Positions 5,233 through 12,357 of a stretch of DNA of 25,247 nucleotides are shown one piece after another. Positions within the stretch are counted from its first letter, which is position 1; every line of letters begins with the position of its first letter. A program made the position numbers and the translations under genes. Location of the stretch: positions 1 through 25,247 of the IMG/VR virus record IMGVR_UViG_3300037264_002329; one strand, 5' to 3'. The notes below the pieces were generated by a model, which was given only the letters and a program-made list of their open reading frames with translations, had not been told where the DNA came from and did not search any database. The stretch is from a virus.

Positions 5233-6951
5233 ATGGAACTCATAAAGCGGGAAAATCCGGAATTGGAAATGCTCAGGCTTAATAAAGAAGGCGGGTACAA
5301 CTACCGGCAGAGGAGACATGAGGATTGGGATGAGAATTACGAACTGTACCGGGACAAGGTAACGATCAACCGGCTTATTCAGCGTCAGTCCGTGAACATT
5401 CCCCTGATGAAGCAAACGCTCCGGACGCTTCTGAAAGACGTAGATGATATGCCGCTTCTTCACTTTGAGAATCTGGACAATAACAAGGATGCGGAGATCT
5501 TCAAGAATGAATACTGGAAGTGGACGCAGGATCATAACCGGATGGAGATTCAGGACATAGTAGACAAAAAGCAGGTGTTCATGTTCGGCAGATCGTTTGA
5601 CCAATGGCAGGTCGTGGACGGTGCTATCAAGATGACGGTTGAGGATCCGATGGACTTCCTTGTATCCCGGTATACCGATCCCTCAGACATTCACACTACG
5701 CGGTTCTTCGTGCATACACATATCTTCAAACCGTTTTCAGCCATTGAAAGCAATCCGGACTACGACAAGTCGGCTATTGCCCGTCTCAAGACATTCTACG
5801 GGACGGAGATGGGACTTCTGAAGCTGGCGGCAAATAAAGATATGCTTATGGATAAGAATCAGAAGATGGAGGATCTTGGAGTGTTGGATATTAACGATCC
5901 GGTGTTAGGGGAAGCGTATGTAGAGTTGTCCCTTCACTTTACCTATCAGGACAAAGAAGAGCAGTTGTATCTATGGGTAGAGTGTGACGATCAGGAAATA
6001 CTGATGAAGAAACCGCTTGAGGAAGTTATAGGTACGACCGCAGATCATTTCTTCCGGACTCACATTCCCTATGTTTCATGGGCTGATGATATAGAGAGAC
6101 AGGATTTTTGGAGTGATGGAGTTGCGGATATTGTGAGGACTCCGAACAAAGTCCTCAATTCATGGTTTAGCCAGTTGGTAGAGAACAGGACGCTCCGGAA
6201 CTTCGGGATGAATTACTTTGATGCAACGATTGAAGGATTTACTCCTCCGACAAATCAGCCTCCTGTCCCCGGCGGATGGTATCCTCTGCCCGGAAAACCA
6301 TCCGAAGTATATCAGAGGATAGACATTCCGGATCTCTCGGAGTCGTTGGATGAAATGGCGTTTGTTATTCAGATGATAGAGAAAGCAACGGGAGCAACGG
6401 CAACACAGCAGGGCGTACAGACAGAACGTCAGGTAACGCTTGGAGAAGTGCAGTTGGCGCTTGGAGAAGCAAAGGAACGGATCAAAGGGATGTCTAAGTT
6501 TTATACGCAGGCATGGAAGGATCGGGGAATCATGTTTGATAAACTGTGTGAGGCCGCCGCAAGCAAACTGGATGCAGTCAAGATCTATAAGAAAGGTCGC
6601 AATACTGATGAGGTGTTTTCCCGGGAGATTAGTGCGAAAGACTGGCAGACAAAGGCAGGATACAACGTCAAGGTGTGGAGTCAGGATGAAAAGAACGAGA
6701 AGGATACGAAAGAGATTGAGAAGATCAATGTCGTTTCTACACTCATTCCCGGCAACGCACGGCTTGAGGAAATTAAACAGAGGAAACTTCTTGAGTTTGC
6801 CGGTTTAACGCCGGACGAGATAAGTGATATAATTGAGGAAGAGAAAACGAAACGGCTTAGTTTGGCTATGAATCCCATGATGGGGACACCTCCCGGAGGG
6901 CCGGGGGTACAGCCGACTCAGCCGGTACAGCGTCCGCAACCAACAGTATGA
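5233..6951 (+). CDS. Portal protein
   Basis: This 572-aa protein is in the expected place after the terminase. Portal proteins form the dodecameric ring at the head vertex through which DNA passes and to which the terminase docks. The wing/clip region and a stem-like segment can be followed: the N-terminal part has VNIPLMKQTLRTLLKDVDD, the middle has FWSDGVADIVRTPNKVLNSW, and the C-terminal half has EKATGATATQQGVQTERQV followed by a long helix (LGEVQLALGEAKERIKGM), a hallmark of portals of this type. The last 30 residues are proline- and glutamine-rich. No ribosome binding site precedes the ATG. The stop overlaps the next start by ATGA. Confidence 0.88.
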   Translation: MELIKRENPELEMLRLNKEGGYNYRQRRHEDWDENYELYRDKVTINRLIQRQSVNIPLMKQTLRTLLKDVDDMPLLHFENLDNNKDAEIFKNEYWKWTQDHNRMEIQDIVDKKQVFMFGRSFDQWQVVDGAIKMTVEDPMDFLVSRYTDPSDIHTTRFFVHTHIFKPFSAIESNPDYDKSAIARLKTFYGTEMGLLKLAANKDMLMDKNQKMEDLGVLDINDPVLGEAYVELSLHFTYQDKEEQLYLWVECDDQEILMKKPLEEVIGTTADHFFRTHIPYVSWADDIERQDFWSDGVADIVRTPNKVLNSWFSQLVENRTLRNFGMNYFDATIEGFTPPTNQPPVPGGWYPLPGKPSEVYQRIDIPDLSESLDEMAFVIQMIEKATGATATQQGVQTERQVTLGEVQLALGEAKERIKGMSKFYTQAWKDRGIMFDKLCEAAASKLDAVKIYKKGRNTDEVFSREISAKDWQTKAGYNVKVWSQDEKNEKDTKEIEKINVVSTLIPGNARLEEIKQRKLLEFAGLTPDEISDIIEEEKTKRLSLAMNPMMGTPPGGPGVQPTQPVQRPQPTV

Positions 6952-7277
6952 ACGTAATGGATGAGTTACTTCAACGGTTTAACCTCAAGTATGAGGATCT
7001 TACATCAGCAGAACGCGATCAGCTTCATCTCTGGATGGAGGATCTGAGCAAGAATGAGCTTACTATCCCGAAAATAAGAACGTATGTTGCGGCTATGCGG
7101 GATGCAGTAGAGATAGAATTGACAAAGGCCGGACATGAAAGCAAACAGGATCTTCTGCTCAAGGCCCGTCTCCGGAACTATATGCTTCTTGAAGCGTTCC
7201 TCACGTCACCTGAGAAAGCAAAACAGGCAATAGAACGATCACTATCCGGTATTCATGTTGGGAAGAAGGTGAAGTGA
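6948..7277 (+). CDS. Small helical protein after portal
   Basis: This 109-aa, highly helical protein is coupled to the portal gene by a 4-base ATGA overlap. It has alternating charged and hydrophobic heptads (DELLQRFNLKYEDL, RDQLHLWMEDLSKNEL, KARLRNYMLLEAFLTSPEKA) and no membrane segment or catalytic motif. Small helical genes at this place in head operons are often portal-associated or assembly factors, but the family is not recognised. The function is therefore open. The ribosome binding site of the next gene lies across its 3' end. Confidence 0.7.
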   Translation: MNVMDELLQRFNLKYEDLTSAERDQLHLWMEDLSKNELTIPKIRTYVAAMRDAVEIELTKAGHESKQDLLLKARLRNYMLLEAFLTSPEKAKQAIERSLSGIHVGKKVK

Positions 7278-7278
7278 T

Positions 7279-7431
7279 ATGACAAAGGCAAAGAAACTCA
7301 CATCCGGGAAAGCAAAAAAGATTCTGTCCGATGGTACTGTCAGAGGTCATAAACTATCAGCAAAACAAAAAAAATTCTTTGGTGCGATTGCCGGCGGACA
7401 GAAACCAAAAGCAAAGAAAAAGAAAAAGTAG
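7279..7431 (+). CDS. Small lysine-rich head-cluster protein
   Basis: This 50-aa protein starts one base after the previous stop, behind AAGGTGA. It begins MTKAKKLTSGKAKKILSDG and ends with SAKQKKFFGAIAGGQ followed by a poly-Lys tail. The K-Q-K-x-F-F-G-A-I-A-G-G motif is familiar from tiny proteins encoded in head gene clusters of many phages; their role is unknown. High positive charge suggests DNA or scaffold binding. It is short, but the motif and the well-spaced ribosome binding site make it a likely real gene. Confidence 0.68.
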   Translation: MTKAKKLTSGKAKKILSDGTVRGHKLSAKQKKFFGAIAGGQKPKAKKKKK

Positions 7432-7444
7432 TATAATAGACAGT

Positions 7445-7726
7445 ATGAATAAAGACTGGACTGAGGTACTTCAGGATATTCTTAACAAGGATGTTTCTTC
7501 ATTGACTGAGTCTGATATTCTTTTCCTCAAGGCACGTTCTTCATATCTTACTCCGGAACAGTTGCAAACATACGCTTCATTTTTTACACAGGAACCGCAA
7601 CAGAAAAAAGAGGATAAACTTGCCCGATACCGGGAAGTAGTGAAACTGGCAAAGGAACGCGGGATGGTAGTCCCGAAAGGATCAAAACTGGAAGATATAG
7701 AGGGATTATTGAATCCAACAGTATAA
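7445..7726 (+). CDS. Small acidic/helical protein before the scaffold
   Basis: This is a 93-aa protein beginning MNKDWTEVLQDILNKDV. The frame is open further upstream, but those codons overlap the preceding lysine-rich gene, and ATG 7445 is the first start after it. The protein is helical and charged (LTESDILFLKARSSYLTPEQ, KLARYREVVKLAKERGM) and ends LEDIEGLLNPTV. The C-terminal part looks like a SAP-type or helix-extended-loop-helix segment (GMVVPKGSKLEDIEGLL), which would bind DNA; this is tentative. TATAAT (7432-7437) ends only seven bases before the ATG and there is no Shine-Dalgarno, making a leaderless transcript possible. Confidence 0.65.
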   Translation: MNKDWTEVLQDILNKDVSSLTESDILFLKARSSYLTPEQLQTYASFFTQEPQQKKEDKLARYREVVKLAKERGMVVPKGSKLEDIEGLLNPTV

Positions 7727-7729
7727 ATC

Positions 7730-7756
7730 TATAATCCTTACCCGAAAGGACGGTAC
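7730..7756 (+). promoter_or_regulatory. -10 box and leader element before the scaffold gene
   Basis: TATAAT (7730-7735) is followed by CCTTACCC and GGACGGTAC (7748-7756). The same two blocks recur in the leader of the capsid gene (8604-8611 and 8619-8627). In both, TACC can pair with GGTA to give a small hairpin. TTGAAT at 7709 is a possible but closely spaced -35. Confidence 0.4.
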
Positions 7757-7758
7757 TT

Positions 7759-8550
7759 ATGGATAAAGGTGCAGATAAACCAACACAGGAAGAATTAGAG
7801 GCAAAAGCGCAGAAAGCCGCAGATGAAGCGGAAGCATTGAAACCAAAGCCGGACGAAGAACCGGAAACTCCCTCGGAACCGGCAGTAGAACCTACTCCTG
7901 CTCCATCCGTTCCGGATGAAGAACCAAAACCTCCGAAAGAAGAACCGGACTATAAAAAGAAATCCATAGAACAGGCGCGTGAGAACATCATCCTCAACGC
8001 AAAGAATGAGAAGAGTGAGAAGCTGAATAAGGCAGTAGATGAAGCCGCACAGATTACAGAGATCCCGGAAGAAGAAATAAAGAAGGACTATCCGGAGTGG
8101 GACGACATGACGGAAACGGAGAAGCGGCTGGCAAAGGAAAACTACAGGAACAATAAGCGCTTTGAGGTTATACATAAGGCGGCGCTTGAGGGGAAAAACA
8201 TAGAAGAGTGGAATAAGAAGGTGGAGACATTCATTACCGATCCGGGAACATTGGCAGACAATCCGGATCTTGAGGGAAAAGAAGAAGCGTTTAAATCCTT
8301 TGCCGGTAAACCAACCCGGAGAGGCGTAGACTTTGAGACATTGGTATCCGCGTTTCTCCATGATGAATCAAAAGTTGTGAAAAAGAACAAAGGAGCTATG
8401 TTGGAACAGGGATCCGGTGGGCCGAACGACAAGGCAAAACCGAAGTCGGATAAGATTACATTGGAACAGGCCCGGCATCTCCGGCAGACGAATTACGCGA
8501 AATATACAGAGTTATTGAGAGCCGGAAAGATTGAATCATCGGATCTGTAA
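7759..8550 (+). CDS. Head scaffolding protein
   Basis: This 263-aa, very acidic and hydrophilic protein is immediately before the major capsid gene, the normal place for the scaffold that guides prohead assembly and is then lost. Residues 1-65 are disordered and rich in Glu, Pro and Lys (PKPDEEPETPSEPAVEPTPA). The middle, residues 70-190, is strongly helical. The C-terminus has KITLEQARHLRQTNYAKYTE, a helical Arg/Lys-rich end typical of the capsid-binding tail of scaffolds. Cysteine is absent, also typical. There is no protease motif, so a fused protease is unlikely. Its ribosome site AAAGGA is about ten bases before the ATG. Confidence 0.8.
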   Translation: MDKGADKPTQEELEAKAQKAADEAEALKPKPDEEPETPSEPAVEPTPAPSVPDEEPKPPKEEPDYKKKSIEQARENIILNAKNEKSEKLNKAVDEAAQITEIPEEEIKKDYPEWDDMTETEKRLAKENYRNNKRFEVIHKAALEGKNIEEWNKKVETFITDPGTLADNPDLEGKEEAFKSFAGKPTRRGVDFETLVSAFLHDESKVVKKNKGAMLEQGSGGPNDKAKPKSDKITLEQARHLRQTNYAKYTELLRAGKIESSDL

Positions 8551-8559
8551 ACACTCCTA

Positions 8560-8587
8560 TTGACAAAAAATAGAAAATACGTATATC
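8560..8587 (+). promoter_or_regulatory. Strong promoter for the major capsid gene
   Basis: A consensus TTGACA (8560-8565), a 16-base A-rich spacer and TATATC (8582-8587) lie in the 119-base gap before the capsid gene. This is the clearest -35/-10 pair in the window. A start near 8594 would give a leader of roughly 75 bases, ample for the structure at 8604-8663. Confidence 0.6.
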
Positions 8588-8603
8588 CTTAATGTAATAG
8601 CTT

Positions 8604-8663
8604 CCTTACCCCTTTCAGGGACGGTACAGCGAGTATAAATTCATTTTTGAGGTATGAAAGGGG
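8604..8663 (+). promoter_or_regulatory. Structured leader that can hide the capsid gene ribosome binding site
   Basis: CCCCTTTCA (8609-8617) is perfectly complementary to TGAAAGGGG (8655-8663), which contains the Shine-Dalgarno AAAGGGG six bases before the ATG. The left arm can instead fold locally, with CCCT (8610-8613) pairing AGGG (8617-8620) and TACC pairing GGTA. The two folds exclude each other, a layout that could tune or time capsid translation. The CCTTACCC and GGACGGTAC blocks are shared with the scaffold leader. Confidence 0.5.
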
Positions 8664-8669
8664 TGAGAT

Positions 8670-9779
8670 ATGTCCTCAGCTTACGCCACAAAAGTCGCTG
8701 AAGGGTTTTCACAGCGTCTTTTAAAGGAAATGTACGATATGAATCTAACGGATTCAATCGTGAACCGTGATTACGAAGGAGAGATTAACGGTGTTGGGTC
8801 AAAACTCAACATTCTTAATTTTTCAAGAATTGCAGAGCAAACTTACGAAAACACTACATTGACCGCAGATTCTCTTTATGAGGTAAATTCAACACTTACA
8901 ATAGATCAGTATAAGTCGTTCTATTGGAAAGAAAAAACGCTTGCACGATGGCTTTCTTACATCAAGAATCCTCATGCAACGGTCGTTCAACAGAAAGCAG
9001 ATGAGCGTTCAAAAAACATAGATACGTATGTTCTCGGCCTCTACGGAGACGTAGGAGCAGGGAATAGAGTCGGAACCGATCAAACAACCGGGACGGTGAC
9101 AATTACAGCCGGAGGTGTTGTTACAGGAGACGGAACGGCCTTTACCGAAGCTATGGAGGGAAGAGGATTTAAAGCGACAGGTCACACAAAATGGTATAGG
9201 TTAAAAGATTATACGTCAGCAACATCATTCACCATTGAAGATGATTCAGATGATGAAACCTCCGCTTATTCAGGTGGAGCGATTAGCTCGGCGGCAACCT
9301 TTACCATAGAAGCGGCAACAGTCTTGACGATAACGACAGCAAATCTCTTACAGTATGTATCAAAACTGAAGGAGAAACTGGATACGGCAGAGAGGTTTTC
9401 AAACAACGCCGTTCCGGATAGTAATCGTTGGCTTGTTGTTCCTCCGGAGTTTGAAACAACGCTCGTCAGAGCGTCCGGAGTAGCGCTTCATGTACCGGAA
9501 GCGTATCAGGAATTGGTAAAGAAAGGCTTTATCACCGAATTGCAGGGATTCAAAGTGTTCAAAAGCAATAGACTAACTGGTGATAATACAGATGGCTTCA
9601 GAATTTTAGCAGGACATCCGAATTGGATGACCTTTGCAGAGAAGCTACTGGAAGCAGATATTGAAGAAGATTTGATCGGAGACTTCGGATCGGCATATAA
9701 AGATCTGTTTGTCTACGGTGCAAAAGTAACTGATGCAAGAAGGCACTTCGCCGCAGAAGGCTTCTGGAAGTTCAGTTAA
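8670..9779 (+). CDS. Major capsid protein (HK97 fold) with an inserted domain
   Basis: This 369-aa protein follows scaffold and promoter as expected for the main head subunit. The N-arm and E-loop region are suggested by MYDMNLTDSIVNRDYEGEIN and TIDQYKSFYWKEKTLARWL, the spine helix by VVQQKADERSKNIDTYVLGL (about residues 105-124), and the P-/A-domain by NRWLVVPPEFETTLVRASG and KGFITELQGFKVFKSNRL. Residues about 133-216 are a Thr/Gly/Ser-rich beta insertion (TGDGTAFTEAMEGRGFK, WYRLKDYTSATSFTIEDD) of the kind that projects from the capsid surface as an Ig-like or beta-sandwich domain. Fold assignment is from pattern and position. The ribosome site is strong but may be sequestered. Confidence 0.88.
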   Translation: MSSAYATKVAEGFSQRLLKEMYDMNLTDSIVNRDYEGEINGVGSKLNILNFSRIAEQTYENTTLTADSLYEVNSTLTIDQYKSFYWKEKTLARWLSYIKNPHATVVQQKADERSKNIDTYVLGLYGDVGAGNRVGTDQTTGTVTITAGGVVTGDGTAFTEAMEGRGFKATGHTKWYRLKDYTSATSFTIEDDSDDETSAYSGGAISSAATFTIEAATVLTITTANLLQYVSKLKEKLDTAERFSNNAVPDSNRWLVVPPEFETTLVRASGVALHVPEAYQELVKKGFITELQGFKVFKSNRLTGDNTDGFRILAGHPNWMTFAEKLLEADIEEDLIGDFGSAYKDLFVYGAKVTDARRHFAAEGFWKFS

Positions 9780-9801
9780 AAATTTGAAAAAGGAAATATA
9801 A

Positions 9802-9836
9802 CCCTCATCCCCGTTCATCTTGGGCGGGGATGAGGG
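9802..9836 (+). promoter_or_regulatory. Perfect 12-bp hairpin between capsid and decoration genes
   Basis: CCCTCATCCCCG (9802-9813) pairs perfectly with CGGGGATGAGGG (9825-9836) around an 11-base loop. On the + strand it is followed by AATAAGAAAG, not a U-run, so a classical terminator is unlikely. It may be a processing or stability hairpin that sets capsid mRNA abundance apart from downstream genes. Confidence 0.6.
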
Positions 9837-9851
9837 AATAAGAAAGACCGT

Positions 9852-11138
9852 ATGGCCGCATTTAAAGTAAAACGTGACTTACCACAATTAACACAGGATA
9901 GAATAACCCATCTTGAGGCTATTGATTCCGGGAAACTTACCACAATGGAGTCGGCATATTTGACCGCTCTTGATCCGTATCGGTATAACAGAATTAACCG
10001 GTACTATATCTCCAACACGGACTTTCCGTATGACACTACCGATCTTATTGTTGAAGCTGAAGGACATGATCTTCCTACCGGGGACTCCGGATTTAAACAC
10101 GGAGCGCGTTTCTACGATACCGACAAAGACGGGATGAATGTCTATATCAATGTCGGATCCAGCACGTCTGCATCATGGACGCTTATAGGGCAGATTATGT
10201 CAGCCTCTCCGAGCATTTCAGCTTCAGTTACGCCATCCGTTTCAGTTAGCGCAACTCCGTCTATTAGTGCGTCAGTTACACCAAGCGTCAGCGCGTCAGC
10301 AACAGTTAGCGCAACTCCGTCAGTTTCAGTCAGCGCCACAAAGTCAGCAAGCCCGTCAGTTTCAGTCAGCGCTACACCGTCTATTTCGGAAAGCGCTACA
10401 AAGTCGGCAAGCCCGTCTGTCTCGGTCAGCGCCAGCCCATCCTCTACACGAAGCGGATCAGCATCAACTACGCCATCAGTCTCAGCCAGCGTCAGCCCGT
10501 CGGTTTCAGAAAGTGCTACTCCGTCCATTAGCCCATCCGTCTCAGTCAGCGCAACTCCTTCAGTCTCAGAAAGTGCTACTCCGTCCATTAGCCCATCCGT
10601 CTCAGTCAGCGCTACACCGTCTGTCTCAGTCAGCGCAACTCCTTCAGTCAGTCCGTCAGTAACGCAAAGTGCTACACCGTCAGTTTCATCCAGCGCTACG
10701 CCGTCTGTCTCAGTCAGCGCCACACCATCAGTTAGCCCGAGCGTCTCAGTCTCGGTCAGTCCCTCTGTCTCAGTCAGCGCCACACCATCAGTTAGCCCGA
10801 GCGTCTCAGTCTCGGTCAGTCCCTCTGTCTCAGTCAGCGTTAGCAAGTCGGCCTCGCCCAGCGCGTCTGTATCGCCTTCACATAGTAAATCACCATCTCC
10901 GAGCGTTTCTATCTCGGCCAGCCCCTCGGTCTCAGTCAGCGCTACAAAGTCGGCCAGCCCCTCGGTCTCAGTCTCAGTCAGCCCATCAGTCTCAGCCAGC
11001 GCTACGAAGTCTGCATCTCCGAGCGCAACGAAGTCTGCCAGCCCATCTGTATCAAAGTCAGCATCTCCCAGCGCGTCTGTATCACCCAGCGTATCAGTCA
11101 GCGCTTCGGATTCGCCAAGCCCGTCATTCCCTTTTTAA
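9852..11138 (+). CDS. Probable capsid decoration/head-fibre protein with mucin-like Ser/Thr/Pro repeats
   Basis: This is a 428-aa protein. Residues 1-116 are a normal folded region ending in ARFYDTDKDGMNVYIN and SSTSASWTLIGQ, a beta motif common in phage virion surface and decoration proteins encoded next to the capsid gene. Residues about 117-428 are almost entirely Ser, Val, Pro, Thr and Ala in variants of SVSVSATPS, with occasional Lys, Glu, Arg or Asp. This part is mucin-like: extended, hydrophilic and dense in hydroxyl side chains. It is probably a flexible capsid fibre, and the neighbouring glycosyltransferases suggest it is an O-glycosylation substrate (inference). Only a weak ribosome site, AAGAAAG, precedes the ATG. 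Confidence 0.72.
   Translation: MAAFKVKRDLPQLTQDRITHLEAIDSGKLTTMESAYLTALDPYRYNRINRYYISNTDFPYDTTDLIVEAEGHDLPTGDSGFKHGARFYDTDKDGMNVYINVGSSTSASWTLIGQIMSASPSISASVTPSVSVSATPSISASVTPSVSASATVSATPSVSVSATKSASPSVSVSATPSISESATKSASPSVSVSASPSSTRSGSASTTPSVSASVSPSVSESATPSISPSVSVSATPSVSESATPSISPSVSVSATPSVSVSATPSVSPSVTQSATPSVSSSATPSVSVSATPSVSPSVSVSVSPSVSVSATPSVSPSVSVSVSPSVSVSVSKSASPSASVSPSHSKSPSPSVSISASPSVSVSATKSASPSVSVSVSPSVSASATKSASPSATKSASPSVSKSASPSASVSPSVSVSASDSPSPSFPF
10200..11135 (+). repeat. Ser-rich coding repeat with 60-bp tandem units
   Basis: Degenerate repeats encode S-V-S-V-S-A-T-P-S variants. Two stretches show near-perfect 60-bp (20-residue) periodicity, at about 10501-10620 and 10705-10824. 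Serine is written with AGC and all four TCN codons in a mixed order, so short-range slippage is limited but the longer units are preserved. Related repeats occur at 23522-23998 and from 24927 onward. Confidence 0.85.
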
Positions 11139-11149
11139 TGGAGTAATAT

Positions 11150-11509
11150 ATGCAAGATTCATTTAAAGATCAAAACGGAAACATAACACAAGTACAATTA
11201 GATGCAAACGGGAATATACCGGTCGGTCAGAGTTATAGGAATGTGATGACCGCTACCGCAACGCAAGTAAAATCCGGATCCGGTGTTCTTCACTCCCTTA
11301 CCTTCTCACAGAATGATGCGGCTCCGACAGCAGGGACAATAGATGTGTATGATTCTCTGGATGCTACAGGAAGAAAGATTTTCTCATGGACATTGACGAC
11401 AGCCGTCTTTAATCCATCAACTGTTATTTTAGATGTAGAGTTTGGGGTAGGACTGTATGTAAACTTCACGACTACCGCAGATGTGAACGTCCTCGTTGCC
11501 TTCCGATAG
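11150..11509 (+). CDS. Small beta-sandwich virion protein (probable decoration or fibre-base protein)
   Basis: This 119-aa protein follows the Ser-rich gene by 11 bases, with GGAG seven bases before the ATG. After a short polar head (MQDSFKDQNGNITQVQLDAN) the rest alternates hydrophobic and polar residues in strands: YRNVMTATATQVKSGSGVLH, TAGTIDVYDSL, KIFSWTLTT, VILDVEFGVGLYVNFTTTA, VNVLVAF. This is typical of small all-beta proteins found on phage particles, often trimeric. No enzymatic motif, signal peptide or membrane helix is seen. Association with the capsid or fibre is inferred from context. It is the last structural gene before the sugar cassette. Confidence 0.65.
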   Translation: MQDSFKDQNGNITQVQLDANGNIPVGQSYRNVMTATATQVKSGSGVLHSLTFSQNDAAPTAGTIDVYDSLDATGRKIFSWTLTTAVFNPSTVILDVEFGVGLYVNFTTTADVNVLVAFR

Positions 11510-11541
11510 AAGAATCTCCGCAAGTATGATAAAATTGTATC

Positions 11542-12357
11542 ATGGTCAGCGTTGTTATCCCTTCACGAAATGAACCGTACCTCAAAAAGACTATTCAGGA
11601 TCTTCTCCTCAAGGCTTCCGGACAGATAGAGATAATTGCGGTTTTGGATGGGTACTGGCCGGCACTTCCCGAGTTTGTCAATGATCCGAAGGTCACATAC
11701 ATCCATTTCAGTAATGTCCGGGGGATGAGAAACGCCATCAACTCCGGAGTCTCCATAGCCAAAGGTGAGTTTATCCTCAAGTGTGATGCTCATGTCATGT
11801 TTGAAAAAGGATTTGACACCGTATTGTCCGGAGACTGTCAGGATAATTATGTTGTTGTCCCCCGGCGCTGGGCGTTGGATCCGGAGAAGTGGGAAATAGA
11901 AAAAAGCAATCCGAAGTATCCTATAGATTATATGTTCCTTGATAATGAGTATCACGGATCACCGTGGCATGAAAAGAACAAAGATGAGGATCTCAAAATT
12001 CATGTCATTGATGATCTTATGTCCTCACAGGGATCCTGCTGGTTTATGAGGAAGGACTATTTCCATGAGTTAGAGCTTATGGATGCGTCACTCTTCGGGA
12101 CGTTTGCTTCAGAGTTTCAGGAAGTGGGACTCAAGTGTTGGCTCTCCGGGGGCCGGGTAGTTGTAGACAAAAAAACATGGTACGCCCATTGGCATAAAAC
12201 TGAATCAAGAGGATACAATCTGGATAAGGCAGATGGACAGAAGGCGGCAGATCATGTTGTAACGTGGATGAGTAAGAAGTATACATGGCCGAAACAGATT
12301 CACGATATTAACTGGTTAGTAGAAAAGTTTGCTCCCGTACCTACATGGCCTACGTAA
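11542..12357 (+). CDS. GT-A glycosyltransferase with DAH motif (GT2/GT27-like)
   Basis: This 271-aa protein opens with the GT-A nucleotide-sugar fold, SVVIPSRNEPYLKKTIQDLL, then LDGYWP, GMRNAINSGVSIAKGEFIL and CDAHVMFEKGFD. D82-A83-H84 replaces the usual DXD. A D-x-H motif after a G-x-R-x-A...G element is characteristic of polypeptide GalNAc-transferases (GT27), which start O-glycans on Ser/Thr. A later block, CWLSGGRVVVDKKTWYAH, would be the acceptor side. Substrate cannot be told from sequence; Ser/Thr of the mucin-like proteins is a reasonable hypothesis. It is the first gene of the cassette, has no Shine-Dalgarno, and overlaps the next gene by 13 bases. It is a paralogue of the gene at 18296. 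Confidence 0.82.
   Translation: MVSVVIPSRNEPYLKKTIQDLLLKASGQIEIIAVLDGYWPALPEFVNDPKVTYIHFSNVRGMRNAINSGVSIAKGEFILKCDAHVMFEKGFDTVLSGDCQDNYVVVPRRWALDPEKWEIEKSNPKYPIDYMFLDNEYHGSPWHEKNKDEDLKIHVIDDLMSSQGSCWFMRKDYFHELELMDASLFGTFASEFQEVGLKCWLSGGRVVVDKKTWYAHWHKTESRGYNLDKADGQKAADHVVTWMSKKYTWPKQIHDINWLVEKFAPVPTWPT

Noticed and set aside
4948-5604. 218-codon - strand frame spanning the terminase/portal junction
   Set aside because: It is opposite two well-supported genes and crosses their promoter-like spacer; it has no ribosome site.
7331-7444. Upstream extension of the 93-aa gene to an ATG at 7331
   Set aside because: It would overlap almost all of the lysine-rich gene at 7279-7431 in another frame and translates to an unlikely peptide; ATG 7445 is cleaner.
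7795-8361. 188-codon - strand frame opposite the scaffold gene
   Set aside because: Antisense of a Glu/Lys-rich gene gives a Phe/Leu/Arg-rich frame by base composition. No start signals are present.
9802-9836. Rho-independent terminator after the capsid gene
   Set aside because: The stem is strong but followed by AATAAG on the + strand. A T-rich stretch exists only on the - strand side, where there are no genes to terminate.
10142-10846. Long open frame on the - strand (234 codons) with repeated LTETEGL
   Set aside because: It is the antisense of the Ser-rich repeat, where TCN/AGC/GTC codons cannot produce stops in that frame. There is no ribosome site and it lies fully inside a real gene. 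The same happens at 23467-23955 and 24911-25243.
10267-11166. Two + strand open frames rich in Gln, Ala, Arg overlapping the repeat
   Set aside because: Frame-shifted readings of the same repeat. They have no independent start signals and odd composition forced by the repeat.
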